Source of the DNA: Desulfofundulus salinus
GTDB lineage: Bacteria > Bacillota > Desulfotomaculia > Desulfotomaculales > Desulfovirgulaceae
DNA: 64,000 bases
Direction: 5' to 3'
Assembly (NCBI RefSeq): GCF_003627965.1
Contig: NZ_RBWE01000001.1
Location: 976,488-1,040,487, forward strand
Of this stretch, positions 41,690-50,078 are shown piece by piece. A model generated the notes under the pieces. It searched no databases, was not told where the DNA came from, and worked only from the letters and a program-made list of their open reading frames with translations. Within the stretch, counting starts at the first letter, position 1, and each line of letters opens with the position of its first letter. The position numbers were made by a program, and so were the translations under genes.

Positions 41690-42043
41690 ATGTTCGAACC
41701 CGCATACACCCGATTGGCGCGGGCAGTCGTTCTCCAGGCCGTTAAAGACGCTGTAAACCCGGTGAGGTGCGGCTCCCGCGATTATTCCGTCAGGAACATC
41801 AAAGCCGACGCCCGGAAATTCATCCGGAAAGCGGTACTGGAGGACGGCTACGAGCATGGTATATTCGAGCTGGCGGGCGTGGACCCCCGGCGGGTCCTGG
41901 CCCACCTGGAAGAAAGGATGAAGACACATGTGGATAGCGGTAGACGTGGACAACACCGTGGCAAATACGAACCTGGAGCTGGTGCGCAGGTTCAGCGTGC
42001 CGCTGAACAAATACCCGGCGCCGCTACCGCCGGGGTTTTTTAG
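41690..42043 (+). CDS. unknown protein overlapping the HAD-phosphatase gene
   Basis: 117 residues from ATG 41690 (GAGGTGG upstream). The first 80 residues are well-formed and helical (RKFIRKAVLEDGYEHGIFELAG). The last 35 lie on top of the next gene in another frame and look like by-product, so the original stop may have been lost. No family recognised. Confidence 0.5.
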   Translation: MFEPAYTRLARAVVLQAVKDAVNPVRCGSRDYSVRNIKADARKFIRKAVLEDGYEHGIFELAGVDPRRVLAHLEERMKTHVDSGRRGQHRGKYEPGAGAQVQRAAEQIPGAATAGVF

Positions 42044-42503
42044 TACCCAGGAAGGCCTGAAACTTTTGCAACGGGCAGAGCCGTTCCCCCGCGCAGCCGA
42101 GACGCTGAAGACCCTGGCGGACCTCGGCTACCGCATCGCCTACATCAGCTCCCGCCCCGGGGATGCCCTTTTTCTCACCGTGCGCTGGCTGCAGAAACAC
42201 GGTTTCCCTGCGGACCAGGTGCTGTGCGGCCTGGACAGGCAGGGGAAGGCGGAGGTGGCCACGAAAGAACTGCAGGCCGTGGCAGTCTTTGAAGACGACC
42301 CGGTGCTCGCAGCGGCCCTGCTCAACAAGGTACCGGCGCTTTGGCTCAAAGACTGGCCGTACAACAGGAAGCTGCCCGCCGGGAAAGGCGCGAGATGGAA
42401 CGCCGACAGGGTGATCAGGTTCAGGGCCTGGAGCGAGGTGGAAAAGGCGGTGGTCACCAGCAACCCGGACCTTGCGGCCCTGATCGGCAAAAAGGGGGAA
42501 TAG
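41928..42503 (+). CDS. HAD-superfamily 5'-nucleotidase-like phosphatase
   Basis: 191 residues from ATG 41928 (GAAAGGA upstream). HAD motif I is DVDNTVANT, motif II ISSRPG, and motif IV FEDDP; the basic residue of motif III is likely near LDRQGKAEVATK. The set fits a NagD/5'(3')-nucleotidase type phosphatase. On a plasmid it may act in nucleotide salvage or on a terminal phosphate. It overlaps the gene before it by 116 bases. Confidence 0.72.
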   Translation: MWIAVDVDNTVANTNLELVRRFSVPLNKYPAPLPPGFFSTQEGLKLLQRAEPFPRAAETLKTLADLGYRIAYISSRPGDALFLTVRWLQKHGFPADQVLCGLDRQGKAEVATKELQAVAVFEDDPVLAAALLNKVPALWLKDWPYNRKLPAGKGARWNADRVIRFRAWSEVEKAVVTSNPDLAALIGKKGE

Positions 42504-42507
42504 CGTT

Positions 42508-44898
42508 TTGCGCAAGCTGGTTATAGCCGAGAAACCGTCCGTCGCCCGCGATATTGCCTCCGCCCTGGGGAAATTCGCGCAAAAAGACGGCTACCTGGAG
42601 AACGACCGTCTGGTCATCTCCTGGGCTCTGGGCCACCTCCTGGAGCTGGCCGACGCGCACGAATACGACCCGGCCCTCGTCAAGTGGACTCTTGAACCGT
42701 TACCCATTATCCCGGAGGAGTTCAAACTGCATCCAATCAGGAGTGGTGCGAAGCAACTCAAAATCCTGAAACAACTGCTCAATTCAGCGGACGTGGCGGA
42801 AGTAATCAACGCCTGTGACGCGGGGCGGGAGGGAGAACTGATCTTCCGCCGCATATACGAGTGGTGCGGCTGCAGGAAGCCAATTAAACGCCTGTGGCTT
42901 TCGGAGGCCACCCCCTCCGCAATCCGGGAGGCCTTCAAAAAACTCCGTGACGGCCGCGAACTGGATAACCTGGCCGCGGCGGCCAGGGCCCGGGCCGAAG
43001 CCGACTGGATCGTGGGGATCAACGCCACCCGGGCGTTTTCGGTGAAACACAAAACCCTGCTCTCCGTCGGCAGGGTGCAGACGCCCACCCTGGCCCTGGT
43101 GGTGCGCCGGGAAAGGGAAATCCGGGATTTCAAGCCGGAGACTTACTGGGAGGTCCGGGCCACCTTCCGGAAAAGCGGCGGGGCCACCTACCGGGGCAGG
43201 TGGTTCAGGGGTGGCGAGAGCCGCATCAAAGAAAAATCACGGGCGGAGGAACTGGTACGGGCCGCCCTGGCCGCCGGTTCCGGCAGGGTGACACAGGTTG
43301 AAAAACGCACCAAAACGGAAGCCCCGCCCCTGCTCTTCAACCTGAACGACCTGCAGAAAGAAGCCAACCGGAAATACGGAATGACGGCCCAGAAGGTCCT
43401 GGACACGGCCCAGGCCCTCTACGAAAAACACAAACTGATCACCTATCCCAGGACGGACAGCCGCCATTTAACGGAGGCACTGGCGCGGGACACCCTGCAA
43501 AAGCGCCTGGCCGCCCTGGAAAAATGCCCGGAATACGCGGAACTGGTCCGCCGTATAAGGCCGGGGATGATGCCGGGCAAACGTCACATCGACGACGCCG
43601 GAGTCACGGACCACCACGCCATCATCCCCACGGACGTGACTCCGGACCCGACGGCCCTCAACCCCGCGGAGCGACATGTATATGATCTGGTGGTCCGGAG
43701 GTTCCTGGCCATGTTTTACCCCCCGGCAGTCTACGACGAAACCGCCGTGGTCACCGAAGTCGGTGGCGAGACTTTCAAATCCGGAGGCCGGGTCGAGATC
43801 GAGCCGGGCTGGAAAGCGGTATACGGGCCGGAAGAAAAGGAGGAAAAGGATGGGAAAGATGAAGACGGAGAATCACAACCGCTCCCGCCCCTGGCCGAAG
43901 GCGAGACGGTCGCTGTCGAAGAAGCGGGGGCCGTCGAGCGGCAGACGAAACCCCCGAAACGGTACACCGAAGCTACTCTTTTGGCGGCCATGGAAAATGC
44001 CGGCCGCCTGGTGGACGACAGGGAAATGGCCGAAACCCTCAAAGCCGCCGGCGGCATCGGCACCCCCGCCACCAGGGCGGCAATCATCGAAACGCTGATC
44101 AAGCGGGGATACATCGAGCGCCGCAAGAAAACCCTGGTGCCCACCCCGCGGGGCGAAGCCCTGGTAGACCTGGTGCCGGAAAAACTGAAATCGGTGGAAC
44201 TCACCGCTCAATGGGAAGACGGGCTGCGGCGTATAGAGGAGGGGCTGGATGATGCCCGGTTGTGGCTGGTTGGCCTCAAAAACTTCACGGTGGAGGTGGT
44301 GGCCATGGCAAAAGAACAGGAAGCGAACGGCGCGGTACACCAGAAGGAGGTGATGGGCAAGTGCCCTCTGTGCGGCCGTGACGTGCTGGAGTTTGCCAGA
44401 TCATACGGCTGCAGCGGGTACAGAGACGGATGTAACTTTGCCATCTGGAAAGAAACCGCCGGAAAGAAGATTACGGCCAAACAGGCACAGGAGTTACTCC
44501 AAAAAGGCAGAACCGGCGTAATTAAGGGCTTCAAATCCAAAGCCGGCAAGAGTTTCGACGCCATATTGACCCTGGGGGAAGACGGCAAAGTCAACTTCGA
44601 ATTTGCCGACCATGCAGGCCAGGCCCTGGGCAAATGTCCCCTCTGCGGCAAGGATGTCATCGAGGGGAAGAAGGGCTACGGCTGCGCGGGATGGAAGGAG
44701 GGTTGTAAATTCGTTATCTGGAAGGAGATCGCCGGGAAAAAGATTGCGGCCAACCTGGCAAAAGAACTGCTCCAGAAGGGCAGGACCGGCGTTATCAAGG
44801 GCTTTAAGTCCAGGGCCGGCAAGGACTTCGAAGCCGCCCTGGTCCTGGGAGAAGGCGGCAAAATAGAATTCGAGTTTAAAAACCGACAGGAGGGATAG
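42508..44898 (+). CDS. topB: DNA topoisomerase III (type IA) with two zinc-ribbon-like repeats
   Basis: 796 residues from TTG 42508. TOPRIM motifs are VIAEKPSVARDIA and CDAGREGELIF. The active-site Tyr is in LITYPRTDSRHL near residue 313. The core ends around residue 600. The tail holds two copies of a module of about 85 residues beginning GKCPLCGRDV or GKCPLCGKDV with GFKSKAGK/GFKSRAGK, a topoisomerase C-terminal repeat. Plasmid-borne TopB enzymes decatenate replicating or transferring DNA. Confidence 0.93.
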   Translation: MRKLVIAEKPSVARDIASALGKFAQKDGYLENDRLVISWALGHLLELADAHEYDPALVKWTLEPLPIIPEEFKLHPIRSGAKQLKILKQLLNSADVAEVINACDAGREGELIFRRIYEWCGCRKPIKRLWLSEATPSAIREAFKKLRDGRELDNLAAAARARAEADWIVGINATRAFSVKHKTLLSVGRVQTPTLALVVRREREIRDFKPETYWEVRATFRKSGGATYRGRWFRGGESRIKEKSRAEELVRAALAAGSGRVTQVEKRTKTEAPPLLFNLNDLQKEANRKYGMTAQKVLDTAQALYEKHKLITYPRTDSRHLTEALARDTLQKRLAALEKCPEYAELVRRIRPGMMPGKRHIDDAGVTDHHAIIPTDVTPDPTALNPAERHVYDLVVRRFLAMFYPPAVYDETAVVTEVGGETFKSGGRVEIEPGWKAVYGPEEKEEKDGKDEDGESQPLPPLAEGETVAVEEAGAVERQTKPPKRYTEATLLAAMENAGRLVDDREMAETLKAAGGIGTPATRAAIIETLIKRGYIERRKKTLVPTPRGEALVDLVPEKLKSVELTAQWEDGLRRIEEGLDDARLWLVGLKNFTVEVVAMAKEQEANGAVHQKEVMGKCPLCGRDVLEFARSYGCSGYRDGCNFAIWKETAGKKITAKQAQELLQKGRTGVIKGFKSKAGKSFDAILTLGEDGKVNFEFADHAGQALGKCPLCGKDVIEGKKGYGCAGWKEGCKFVIWKEIAGKKIAANLAKELLQKGRTGVIKGFKSRAGKDFEAALVLGEGGKIEFEFKNRQEG

Positions 44899-44901
44899 GA
44901 C

Positions 44902-45759
44902 ATGCGTTTTGCGCCGGAAGGAACCAATTACAGGGATATAGATCCCTGGGACGCTCTTTACACGGCAAGGGACAAGGAACAAACCTTGAACGTAACCATA
45001 GTCAACGTAAGGTCAATTAACGGCCAGGGTTACACCTGGGAGGTCAGCTTTGGAGAGCAGGAAGACTTGTTCGGTATCGTTGGGTTAATTCCCGAATCGG
45101 AAAGCGGACTTCCGGAAGGCACATCAATGAACTGGTTCAAGCATCAAGTTGTGGCGGCGAAAATCAAGGGAATCGACCGAAAAAACAGCATAGTCGCCCT
45201 TACCAGAAAAGAGGTCGTGGAAGAAAATCTGCGCCGTATGATTGAACAGTTGGAAGAATCGGAGCAACTGCTTGCGCTGGTCAGGGCGTCCTCTCCGAGT
45301 GGCATTGTTGTGGACATCGGTGGTGGCGTATTAGTCAGGATACCCCGGAGAGAAATAAAGTTGTCCCGGGCAGTACCCGTTGAAGTACAGTATCCCCCGG
45401 GACAATTCGTAAAAGTGCAAGTGACCGGAATCGACAAAGCGGCAAAGAAAATCGACGTTTCAATGATAGACCCGTGGCAACCCGGAGAATATGTCCGTGG
45501 CGAGATGGTAACCGGGAAAATAATTCAAATTAAAGATAATATCGCCTTCGTTCAAACGAAACCCGGTTTGGTCGGTATCGCCCCATACCCTAAGAGCGAA
45601 CAGGTAAAGATTGGGGAAACCGTGAAATACCAGGTGCAGAGGTACGATCCGGACAACAGAGTGCTCCACCTGGTGCGCTGGGACGAAGAAAGAATCCGGG
45701 GAAGGAGGCGGCAACGTGCAAGAAAACGCAGGGAACGGGCCTCCGAGCAAAGGTATTAA
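44902..45759 (+). CDS. S1-domain RNA-binding protein
   Basis: 285 residues from ATG 44902 (GGAGGGATAG upstream). At least two S1/OB-type modules are visible: GIVVDIGGGVLVRIPRREI with VKVQVTGIDKAAKKIDVSM, and VTGKIIQIKDNIAFVQT. It ends with an Arg-rich tail. It could act in RNA binding or translation control of the element, possibly with the structured RNAs nearby (inference). Confidence 0.7.
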   Translation: MRFAPEGTNYRDIDPWDALYTARDKEQTLNVTIVNVRSINGQGYTWEVSFGEQEDLFGIVGLIPESESGLPEGTSMNWFKHQVVAAKIKGIDRKNSIVALTRKEVVEENLRRMIEQLEESEQLLALVRASSPSGIVVDIGGGVLVRIPRREIKLSRAVPVEVQYPPGQFVKVQVTGIDKAAKKIDVSMIDPWQPGEYVRGEMVTGKIIQIKDNIAFVQTKPGLVGIAPYPKSEQVKIGETVKYQVQRYDPDNRVLHLVRWDEERIRGRRRQRARKRRERASEQRY

Positions 45760-46378
45760 TTACGCAAAAGGGATTGCCCTGGGCATGCCTCAATACAAGC
45801 GGGGGGACAACGAATCCATAGATTATACCGGTAGAGCCTTCGAACTAATGGAAATGCTGGCTGAAGCCACGGCAATGACTACCGGCGCGGCGGCCACCGC
45901 GTTGTCCTGTCACCGTAAAGTAGCTGGTTCGGCGTTCAACAGCCTGTGGTGGGCTGGAATGGTCCGATGGGTCAACGTATTTGCCGAAATAGGGCAATTC
46001 AAGGGGCAGTTCCGTCTCTGGCTTCCGGCCGACGGCAGGCCGCCGAAGGACGCACAGGAAGCCTGCCGCCTGGCTGCGCTGGGGCTTTTCTATGCTCTGG
46101 CCAGGAACGAAGTGCCCGGTTTTAAATGGCAGGTGGTTAGGAACGGGAAAAGCGTTGTTATGGCAGAAATGCGTTTTACCGTTGCTGATAATGCAACTCA
46201 ATGGATCATTGACGCTCCCCGCCGGGAGGAAAACCCTGTTCCGAATGCCGACGTATATATTTTCCCGACCCTCCGGGAAGGAAAAATCCTCACCCCGCCG
46301 GGCAAAATGTACACCGCGGACGAACTGCTCTTTGCGCCGGGTGAACTGCGCCGGAAAATTTTTCAGAAAACCACTTGA
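45716..46378 (+). CDS. winged-helix-like protein of unknown function
   Basis: 220 residues from GTG 45716, overlapping the S1 gene by 44 bases. Residues 40-85 could form a winged helix (MTTGAAATALSCHRKVAGS, then MVRWV). The rest has alternating strands and helices, with PNADVYIFP in the last third. It recalls the replication-relaxation type of protein, but the match is weak. The stop lies in the promoter of the next RNA. Confidence 0.5.
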   Translation: MQENAGNGPPSKGINYAKGIALGMPQYKRGDNESIDYTGRAFELMEMLAEATAMTTGAAATALSCHRKVAGSAFNSLWWAGMVRWVNVFAEIGQFKGQFRLWLPADGRPPKDAQEACRLAALGLFYALARNEVPGFKWQVVRNGKSVVMAEMRFTVADNATQWIIDAPRREENPVPNADVYIFPTLREGKILTPPGKMYTADELLFAPGELRRKIFQKTT

Positions 46379-46403
46379 CAGCCACATGGTAACCTGCTAA
46401 CCT
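46375..46403 (+). promoter_or_regulatory. promoter of the candidate structured RNA
   Basis: TTGACA (overlapping the preceding stop), 17 bases, TAACCT. Confidence 0.55.
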
Positions 46404-46409
46404 TTGGGT

Positions 46410-46990
46410 TAAGGATATAGACACAAGTTTTAAACTTCTTGCCTATCAGGACGCCTTTCTCTTGATACGGGTGGAAGCCCCGGAGTGGTCGCCAGCGATG
46501 AGCGGGCGAATTCACTGGCAAGAAGTGCTCCGGGAAAAATTCCTCGCGATGAGCAGGGTGTACTCTCGGGGCAGGTGCGTCACGGCGATGAGCAGACGTA
46601 CCGGACCTGCGTCACGGCGATGAGCAGACGTAGGCGGCGGGACCCAGCCGTAAGGAATGGGCAAAACGGTACGACTGCACGGCGATGAGCGGCAGGGTAC
46701 CTTGCCTGGCCGGAGCTGTATCCGGCCCCTGGGGTGAGTGGCATTAGGTCACAGCGGTAGGAAGGTGGACTCTTCCGAAGGCAACCGTAGTAACCCCTTG
46801 TAACCGAAACGTCCCAAGCGCTATAGGCCGGAGGTTGCCCCCCTCTATTAGCGTTGAAAGTTGGATGAGAGGTATGGCCGACCTCGACATGAAATGGGCT
46901 AACCGCCGCAGACCGGGAAGGCCCGACCCAGCGGCGCTACAAGCGGTGAGGAGTGGTCGTCCTCAAATCAATGGGCGGTGTCGCGTTAGC
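46410..46990 (+). ncRNA. candidate structured RNA with five GCGATGAGC hairpin loops
   Basis: No credible gene lies here. GCGATGAGC occurs at 46495, 46546, 46585, 46617 and 46682. Four copies sit in the loop of a clear local hairpin (TCGCC/GGCGA, CGTC/GACG twice, CTGC/GCAG) and one in a weaker hairpin (CCT/AGG). A 24-base unit repeats at 46577 and 46609. Farther on are a perfect 7-bp hairpin GGCCGGA/TCCGGCC (46708-46727) and a nested stem CGGT...ACCG around GGAAG/CTTCC. The latter block reminds me of HEARO/omega RNAs, but no IscB-type gene follows. The 3' limit is a guess. Confidence 0.55.
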
Positions 46991-47305
46991 GGCCCAGGAG
47001 TTCCAAATACTGGGACGTACGCGAGATAAGTACGCCACCGGTCGGCATACGGAAGAAGGCAGCGGTTTTGGCCGGTTTGAAAAGGAACTGCTGCGCATTG
47101 ATATGCACGCCTCATTAGCGTGCGCAAGAAACGGAATATTAGCAGCAAAGAAAGACACTTTGGCGGACGAAAGCAAGAAGCAGTTGCTTGCTCTGTTAAA
47201 GTGTTTTTCTGTTTTTTGCAAGCCCTCCGCGGGCGTTGGAAACGGGCGCCCGCGGGAGAAAAACCCGGGCGCTTCAATTTCGAGAGAAAGGAGGCAGCCC
47301 GGGAA

Positions 47306-47650
47306 ATGTATGACGGCAAAGAACGATGGCGGGAAGAAATGATCCGCATTCGCCGTGCCCGTATCCGGTTTTCCAGGCATTGCCGGAAGCGGATCAAAGC
47401 AAGAGGTATAACGGTGGAAGAAGTGTATAACGTTATAAAGAACGGAGAGATCATCCAGGGCCATGCGCCGGGAATGTACGGAAGCAATCCGGATCCTGTG
47501 AGAGTGGTTATGGGTCGTGGGAACGGTGGTCGGATCCTCCATCTGGTCGTGGCGCTTCACGGGAAAACCGTAATACTGGTTACAGCCTACGAACCGGATC
47601 CGGATGTCTGGGAAGACGATCACCGGACTCTCAAATCGCCCCGGAAATAA
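47306..47650 (+). CDS. DUF4258 toxin-like protein
   Basis: 114 residues from ATG 47306 (AAAGGAGG upstream, spacing long). RFSRHCRKRIKARGITVEEVYNVIKNGEII is the DUF4258 opening, and ILHLVVALHGKTVILVTAYEPD its beta sheet, a RelE/BrnT-like fold. It precedes a YgiT-type protein, the known partner arrangement for toxin-antitoxin pairs of this sort. Bases 46990-47305 before it hold no gene I can support. Confidence 0.7.
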   Translation: MYDGKERWREEMIRIRRARIRFSRHCRKRIKARGITVEEVYNVIKNGEIIQGHAPGMYGSNPDPVRVVMGRGNGGRILHLVVALHGKTVILVTAYEPDPDVWEDDHRTLKSPRK

Positions 47651-47666
47651 AAGGAGATGCGATATC

Positions 47667-47945
47667 ATGGAGAAGCTTGAGTTGGTCGGCATTTGTGCCG
47701 GGTGCTACTACGAGAACGCCGAACTTCGGTTTAAAGAAAAAACGCTGGTAAAAGATGGCGCAGCGCTTTGTCTCAAAAGAATCCCCTATTACTACTGCCC
47801 GCGCTGCGGAGAGGAAACTTACGATCTCGATGTCGAAGTTTTTGTGGAACGGGCAATAAAGAGGTTTACGGAAGGAAACGGAAAAGGCGAAACCATCGAC
47901 GTTGGTAACCTGTTCCGCGTTCCTTCCGAGTCGGCAGTACAGTAA
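47667..47945 (+). CDS. YgiT-type zinc-finger antitoxin-like protein
   Basis: 92 residues from ATG 47667 (AAAGGAG upstream). Zinc ligands CAGC and CPRCGEE bracket a beta strand, as in the MqsA N-terminal domain. The C-terminal helix is short, so a DNA-binding part is small or missing. It is the likely partner of the DUF4258 protein upstream. Confidence 0.7.
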   Translation: MEKLELVGICAGCYYENAELRFKEKTLVKDGAALCLKRIPYYYCPRCGEETYDLDVEVFVERAIKRFTEGNGKGETIDVGNLFRVPSESAVQ

Positions 47946-47971
47946 GGGATGCGAGTGTAAAGAGAAATTAA

Positions 47972-48049
47972 GGGCCGCCGGCCTGCAAAACCAATCATCA
48001 TTTCCAGGGAGGTGATTGGGCGCGGGCCGCAGGCCCGTAGCCCGGAAGC
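47972..48049 (+). promoter_or_regulatory. three-hairpin leader element, copy 1
   Basis: Hairpin 1 GGCC/GGCC at 47973-47983; hairpin 2 CCAATCA/TGATTGG (47991-48019) with GGGAGGTGA inside; hairpin 3 CGGGCC/GGCCCG (48023-48037) nested in GGGC/GCCC. A 13-codon frame from GTG 48012 ends in an ATGA overlap with the start at 48050. Confidence 0.7.
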
Positions 48050-48631
48050 ATGAAAGAAATGCTGGTCAAGCTGGTTAAGGAAGTTAACGAAATGCCTACG
48101 GTAATACGCGACATAATGGCCGCCAGGACGGACCTGGAAAAGAAACTTTCCCAAGGCGGGGACGAAGAAGCCCTCCGGGCCGTCAGGGACAACCTGGCGC
48201 ACACCGACCGGGAACTGGAGTGGCTGCGTTCCCGCCAGACGGCCGCCGTAGCGACCATCAACCTGCTGTCGGCGCTCATCGGCGCGGGCAGAGCGGATGA
48301 CGCGCAGGCGATGCTGGCGGCGCTGGGAGAAAATAAGCAGGAACGGGCGCAAAAGTCCGAAAGCAAACCCGAAAAGGAAAACAAAGAAAAGACAAAAGAT
48401 CAGGAAGAGCTGAAGATCGGCACGTTCACCATCAAGGAAGCCAAACCCGGCAAGAATGAAAGCACCATTTGGGCTATTGCGGTTACAGCCGATAACGCGG
48501 AGTATAAGATCTGCGCCAAAAATGGCACCGGCAAGGCCCTGATGGAAGCCGCCGGCAAGCAGGCGAAAGTCAAGTACCGCCCCTTAAGCGGTGACAGGCT
48601 GTTCGCCGTGAGCGTGGAGATTGTCGGATAA
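48050..48631 (+). CDS. coiled-coil protein with a C-terminal beta domain
   Basis: 193 residues from ATG 48050. Residues 1-90 form a long coiled coil, 100-125 a K/E-rich linker, and 125-193 a beta domain (IGTFTIKEAKPGKNES, VKYRPLSGDRLFAV) that might be an OB fold. No family recognised. It is preceded by leader element copy 1. Confidence 0.55.
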   Translation: MKEMLVKLVKEVNEMPTVIRDIMAARTDLEKKLSQGGDEEALRAVRDNLAHTDRELEWLRSRQTAAVATINLLSALIGAGRADDAQAMLAALGENKQERAQKSESKPEKENKEKTKDQEELKIGTFTIKEAKPGKNESTIWAIAVTADNAEYKICAKNGTGKALMEAAGKQAKVKYRPLSGDRLFAVSVEIVG

Positions 48632-48662
48632 CCGCCGGGGTGATAAACTGGAGGTGAAGGCG

Positions 48663-48935
48663 GTGATAACCGTGGGAACCATGAAAGAAACAGCGGCTGC
48701 AACTGAGCCGCCGGAACTACCTCCGCACTGGTTTCTCTACCTGGTGGAGAGAATGGACCGGATGGAGAACAACCTGCGGAGCGAATTCCGGGAAGAGTTT
48801 GGTGGCGTTAAGCAAGAAATTAACGGTTTAAGACAAGAACTGCACGGCATCTACCGCTGGTCAATCGGTCTTCTGATGACCATGCTGCTGGGATTCGGCG
48901 GCATTATCGTCACGCTGGCGGTGACCTTGCGGTAG
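48663..48935 (+). CDS. small tail-anchored membrane protein
   Basis: 90 residues from GTG 48663 (GGAGGTGA upstream; ATG 48681 is possible). A Pro-rich start, a coiled coil (DRMENNLRSEFREEFGGVKQEI) and a C-terminal membrane span. This plan is common in small phage and plasmid proteins of the haemolysin XhlA type. A hairpin ACCGCC/GGCGGT encloses its ribosome site, a weak echo of the leader elements nearby. Confidence 0.5.
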   Translation: MITVGTMKETAAATEPPELPPHWFLYLVERMDRMENNLRSEFREEFGGVKQEINGLRQELHGIYRWSIGLLMTMLLGFGGIIVTLAVTLR

Positions 48936-48991
48936 CCGAGTGTAAGGGAGAGCCGATGATAAATGAAAGAGGAGTGGTGAAGATGGTCTCT

Positions 48992-49011
48992 CCGAGATAT
49001 AATGATCTCGG
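48992..49011 (+). promoter_or_regulatory. palindromic operator over the -10 box of the antitoxin gene
   Basis: CCGAGAT and ATCTCGG are perfect inverted repeats around ATAATG, so TATAAT lies at the centre. Autoregulation by the antitoxin is likely. Confidence 0.55.
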
Positions 49012-49021
49012 GGTGATTACC

Positions 49022-49231
49022 ATGGCTATTGCGAGGGAGTATGTCAAGGCCCTTATAGACCGGTTGAGCGATGAACAGGTGCAGGCATTGTGGGTTATTC
49101 TTAACTCCATGGCCTGGCCAACTGAAAAGGTTTCACCGGAAGAAGCGGCTGAAATCGAAGAATCGTTTGCCGAAATAGATGCCGGTAAAGGCATAAAAGC
49201 CGAAGATGTCTGGAGGGAACTCGGTGTATGA
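49022..49231 (+). CDS. RelB-like antitoxin of a broken toxin pair
   Basis: 69 residues from ATG 49022 (GGGGTG upstream). A helical N-terminus (EYVKALIDRLSDEQVQALW) and the tail EEAAEIEESFAEIDAG, which resembles RelB-type antitoxins. It overlaps the toxin start by 8 bases. The partner is damaged, so this may persist as an orphan antitoxin. Confidence 0.62.
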   Translation: MAIAREYVKALIDRLSDEQVQALWVILNSMAWPTEKVSPEEAAEIEESFAEIDAGKGIKAEDVWRELGV

Positions 49232-49452
49232 TATAATCTTTTCCCCCAAGGCTATTCGGCAACTCAAGTCTGGCGATTGAAAGAAACCTGCGGGTGTTTC
49301 CACCCCAAGGTGATGTTCTTAAGCTGGAATACGCGGATAATCGCTTTAGGCTTCGGGTGGGTGACTGGCGTGTGACCTTCCGGTATCGGTTTGAAAACCA
49401 GGAGGTTCATATTGCCGAGGTAGTCCATCGGAGCAAAGCATACCGCAGGTAA
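49224..49452 (+). pseudogene. RelE-like toxin with an internal deletion
   Basis: Begins GTG 49224 as M-Y-D-I-I-F-S-P-K-A-I-R-Q-L-K and stops at codon 19. From about 49276 another frame reads AIERNLRVFPPQGDVL and continues with FRLRVGDWRVTFRY to a stop at 49452, the normal RelE C-terminal half. About a dozen residues are missing at the join, so an internal deletion caused the frameshift. The toxin should be dead. Confidence 0.75.
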
Positions 49453-49481
49453 GAAGATTGGAATACGGCCGTCAAGGCCAG

Positions 49482-49528
49482 AAAGAGGACGGAAAACGGG
49501 ACATTCATGTTCCGACCGTCCTCTTTTG
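49482..49528 (+). terminator. terminator after the toxin-antitoxin remnant
   Basis: AAAGAGGACGG and CCGTCCTCTTTT pair around 23 bases. Confidence 0.75.
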
Positions 49529-49555
49529 CTTTATTAAGGAAAACTTAATCACTCA

Positions 49556-49632
49556 GGCGGCCCGGCCCGCCTAACTCACTTCAGATAAGGAGGTGAGATG
49601 GGGGCGGGTCGCCGGGGGCCTGCCCCGAAAAC
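49556..49632 (+). promoter_or_regulatory. three-hairpin leader element, copy 2
   Basis: GGCGG/CCGCC (49556-49571); CTCAC/GTGAG (49575-49597) with AAGGAGGTGA inside; GGGGC/GCCCC (49601-49626). The gene starts at 49633, 37 bases after the ribosome site; an overlapping frame starts at ATG 49598. Confidence 0.7.
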
Positions 49633-49797
49633 ATGGGCAGAGCAGGGACGTACCAGTTGCTGGACTTAGTTATAGAAAGGCTCATGGAGCTGGAGAAAGA
49701 CTTGGCTGAGGAGCTGGCCGCCGGTTACCCCTTCCGGGACAGCCTGGATGAGTTGATAATCAGGCTGGTCGACTGGCGGGACAGCTTTCGGGAGTAA
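49633..49797 (+). CDS. small acidic protein, unknown
   Basis: 54 residues from ATG 49633, largely helical (LLDLVIERLMELEKDLAEEL) with a C-terminal LDELIIRLVDWRDSF. No family recognised. Its only ribosome site lies upstream of hairpin 3 of leader copy 2. Confidence 0.5.
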   Translation: MGRAGTYQLLDLVIERLMELEKDLAEELAAGYPFRDSLDELIIRLVDWRDSFRE

Positions 49798-49805
49798 AAG
49801 ATATC

Positions 49806-49891
49806 GGGCCTCCCGGCCCAGACCGTTCTCAAGAAAGGAGAAATGGGGCGAGACGTAACGCCCGCCCCATAAGAGGAAGGGGGAAGATAAA
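49806..49891 (+). promoter_or_regulatory. three-hairpin leader element, copy 3
   Basis: GGGCC/GGCCC (49806-49819); TTCTC/GAGAA (49826-49842) with AAAGGAG inside; ATGGGGCG/CGCCCCAT (49843-49870). A 9-codon frame, ATG 49843 to TAA 49872, fills hairpin 3. The gene at 49892 also has its own GAGGAAGGGGG. Confidence 0.7.
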
Positions 49892-50071
49892 ATGTCCCTT
49901 GCAGAAAGGCGATCTCCCTCCGACCCGGCACCAGACTGGGTCGATCAGACTTACGGGCAGAGAGTGTCTAGCGCACTTATGACCCTTAAACTTTTCGGTT
50001 TCCTGAGTGAAGAGGAGGCAGTTATTATAGCTGCCAAAATTGATGAATGGATTGCGAAGAATACAAAGTAA
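49892..50071 (+). CDS. small protein, unknown
   Basis: 59 residues from ATG 49892. A polar N-terminus with DPAPDWVDQTYG, then two short helices (SSALMTLKLFGFL and EEEAVIIAAKIDEWI). No family recognised. It lies behind leader copy 3 and before copy 4. Confidence 0.55.
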   Translation: MSLAERRSPSDPAPDWVDQTYGQRVSSALMTLKLFGFLSEEEAVIIAAKIDEWIAKNTK

Positions 50072-50078
50072 GCTAACT

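Noticed and set aside
46485..47029. Short frames within the structured RNA region
   Set aside because: Arg/Gly-rich translations without ribosome sites, lying across hairpins; better explained as RNA.
47120..47305. N-terminal extension of the DUF4258 protein
   Set aside because: Low-quality residues upstream of a Met that follows AAAGGAGG; the family begins at the later Met.
46953..47342. 129-codon plus frame overlapping the DUF4258 gene
   Set aside because: No domain, and it runs into the DUF4258 gene in another frame.
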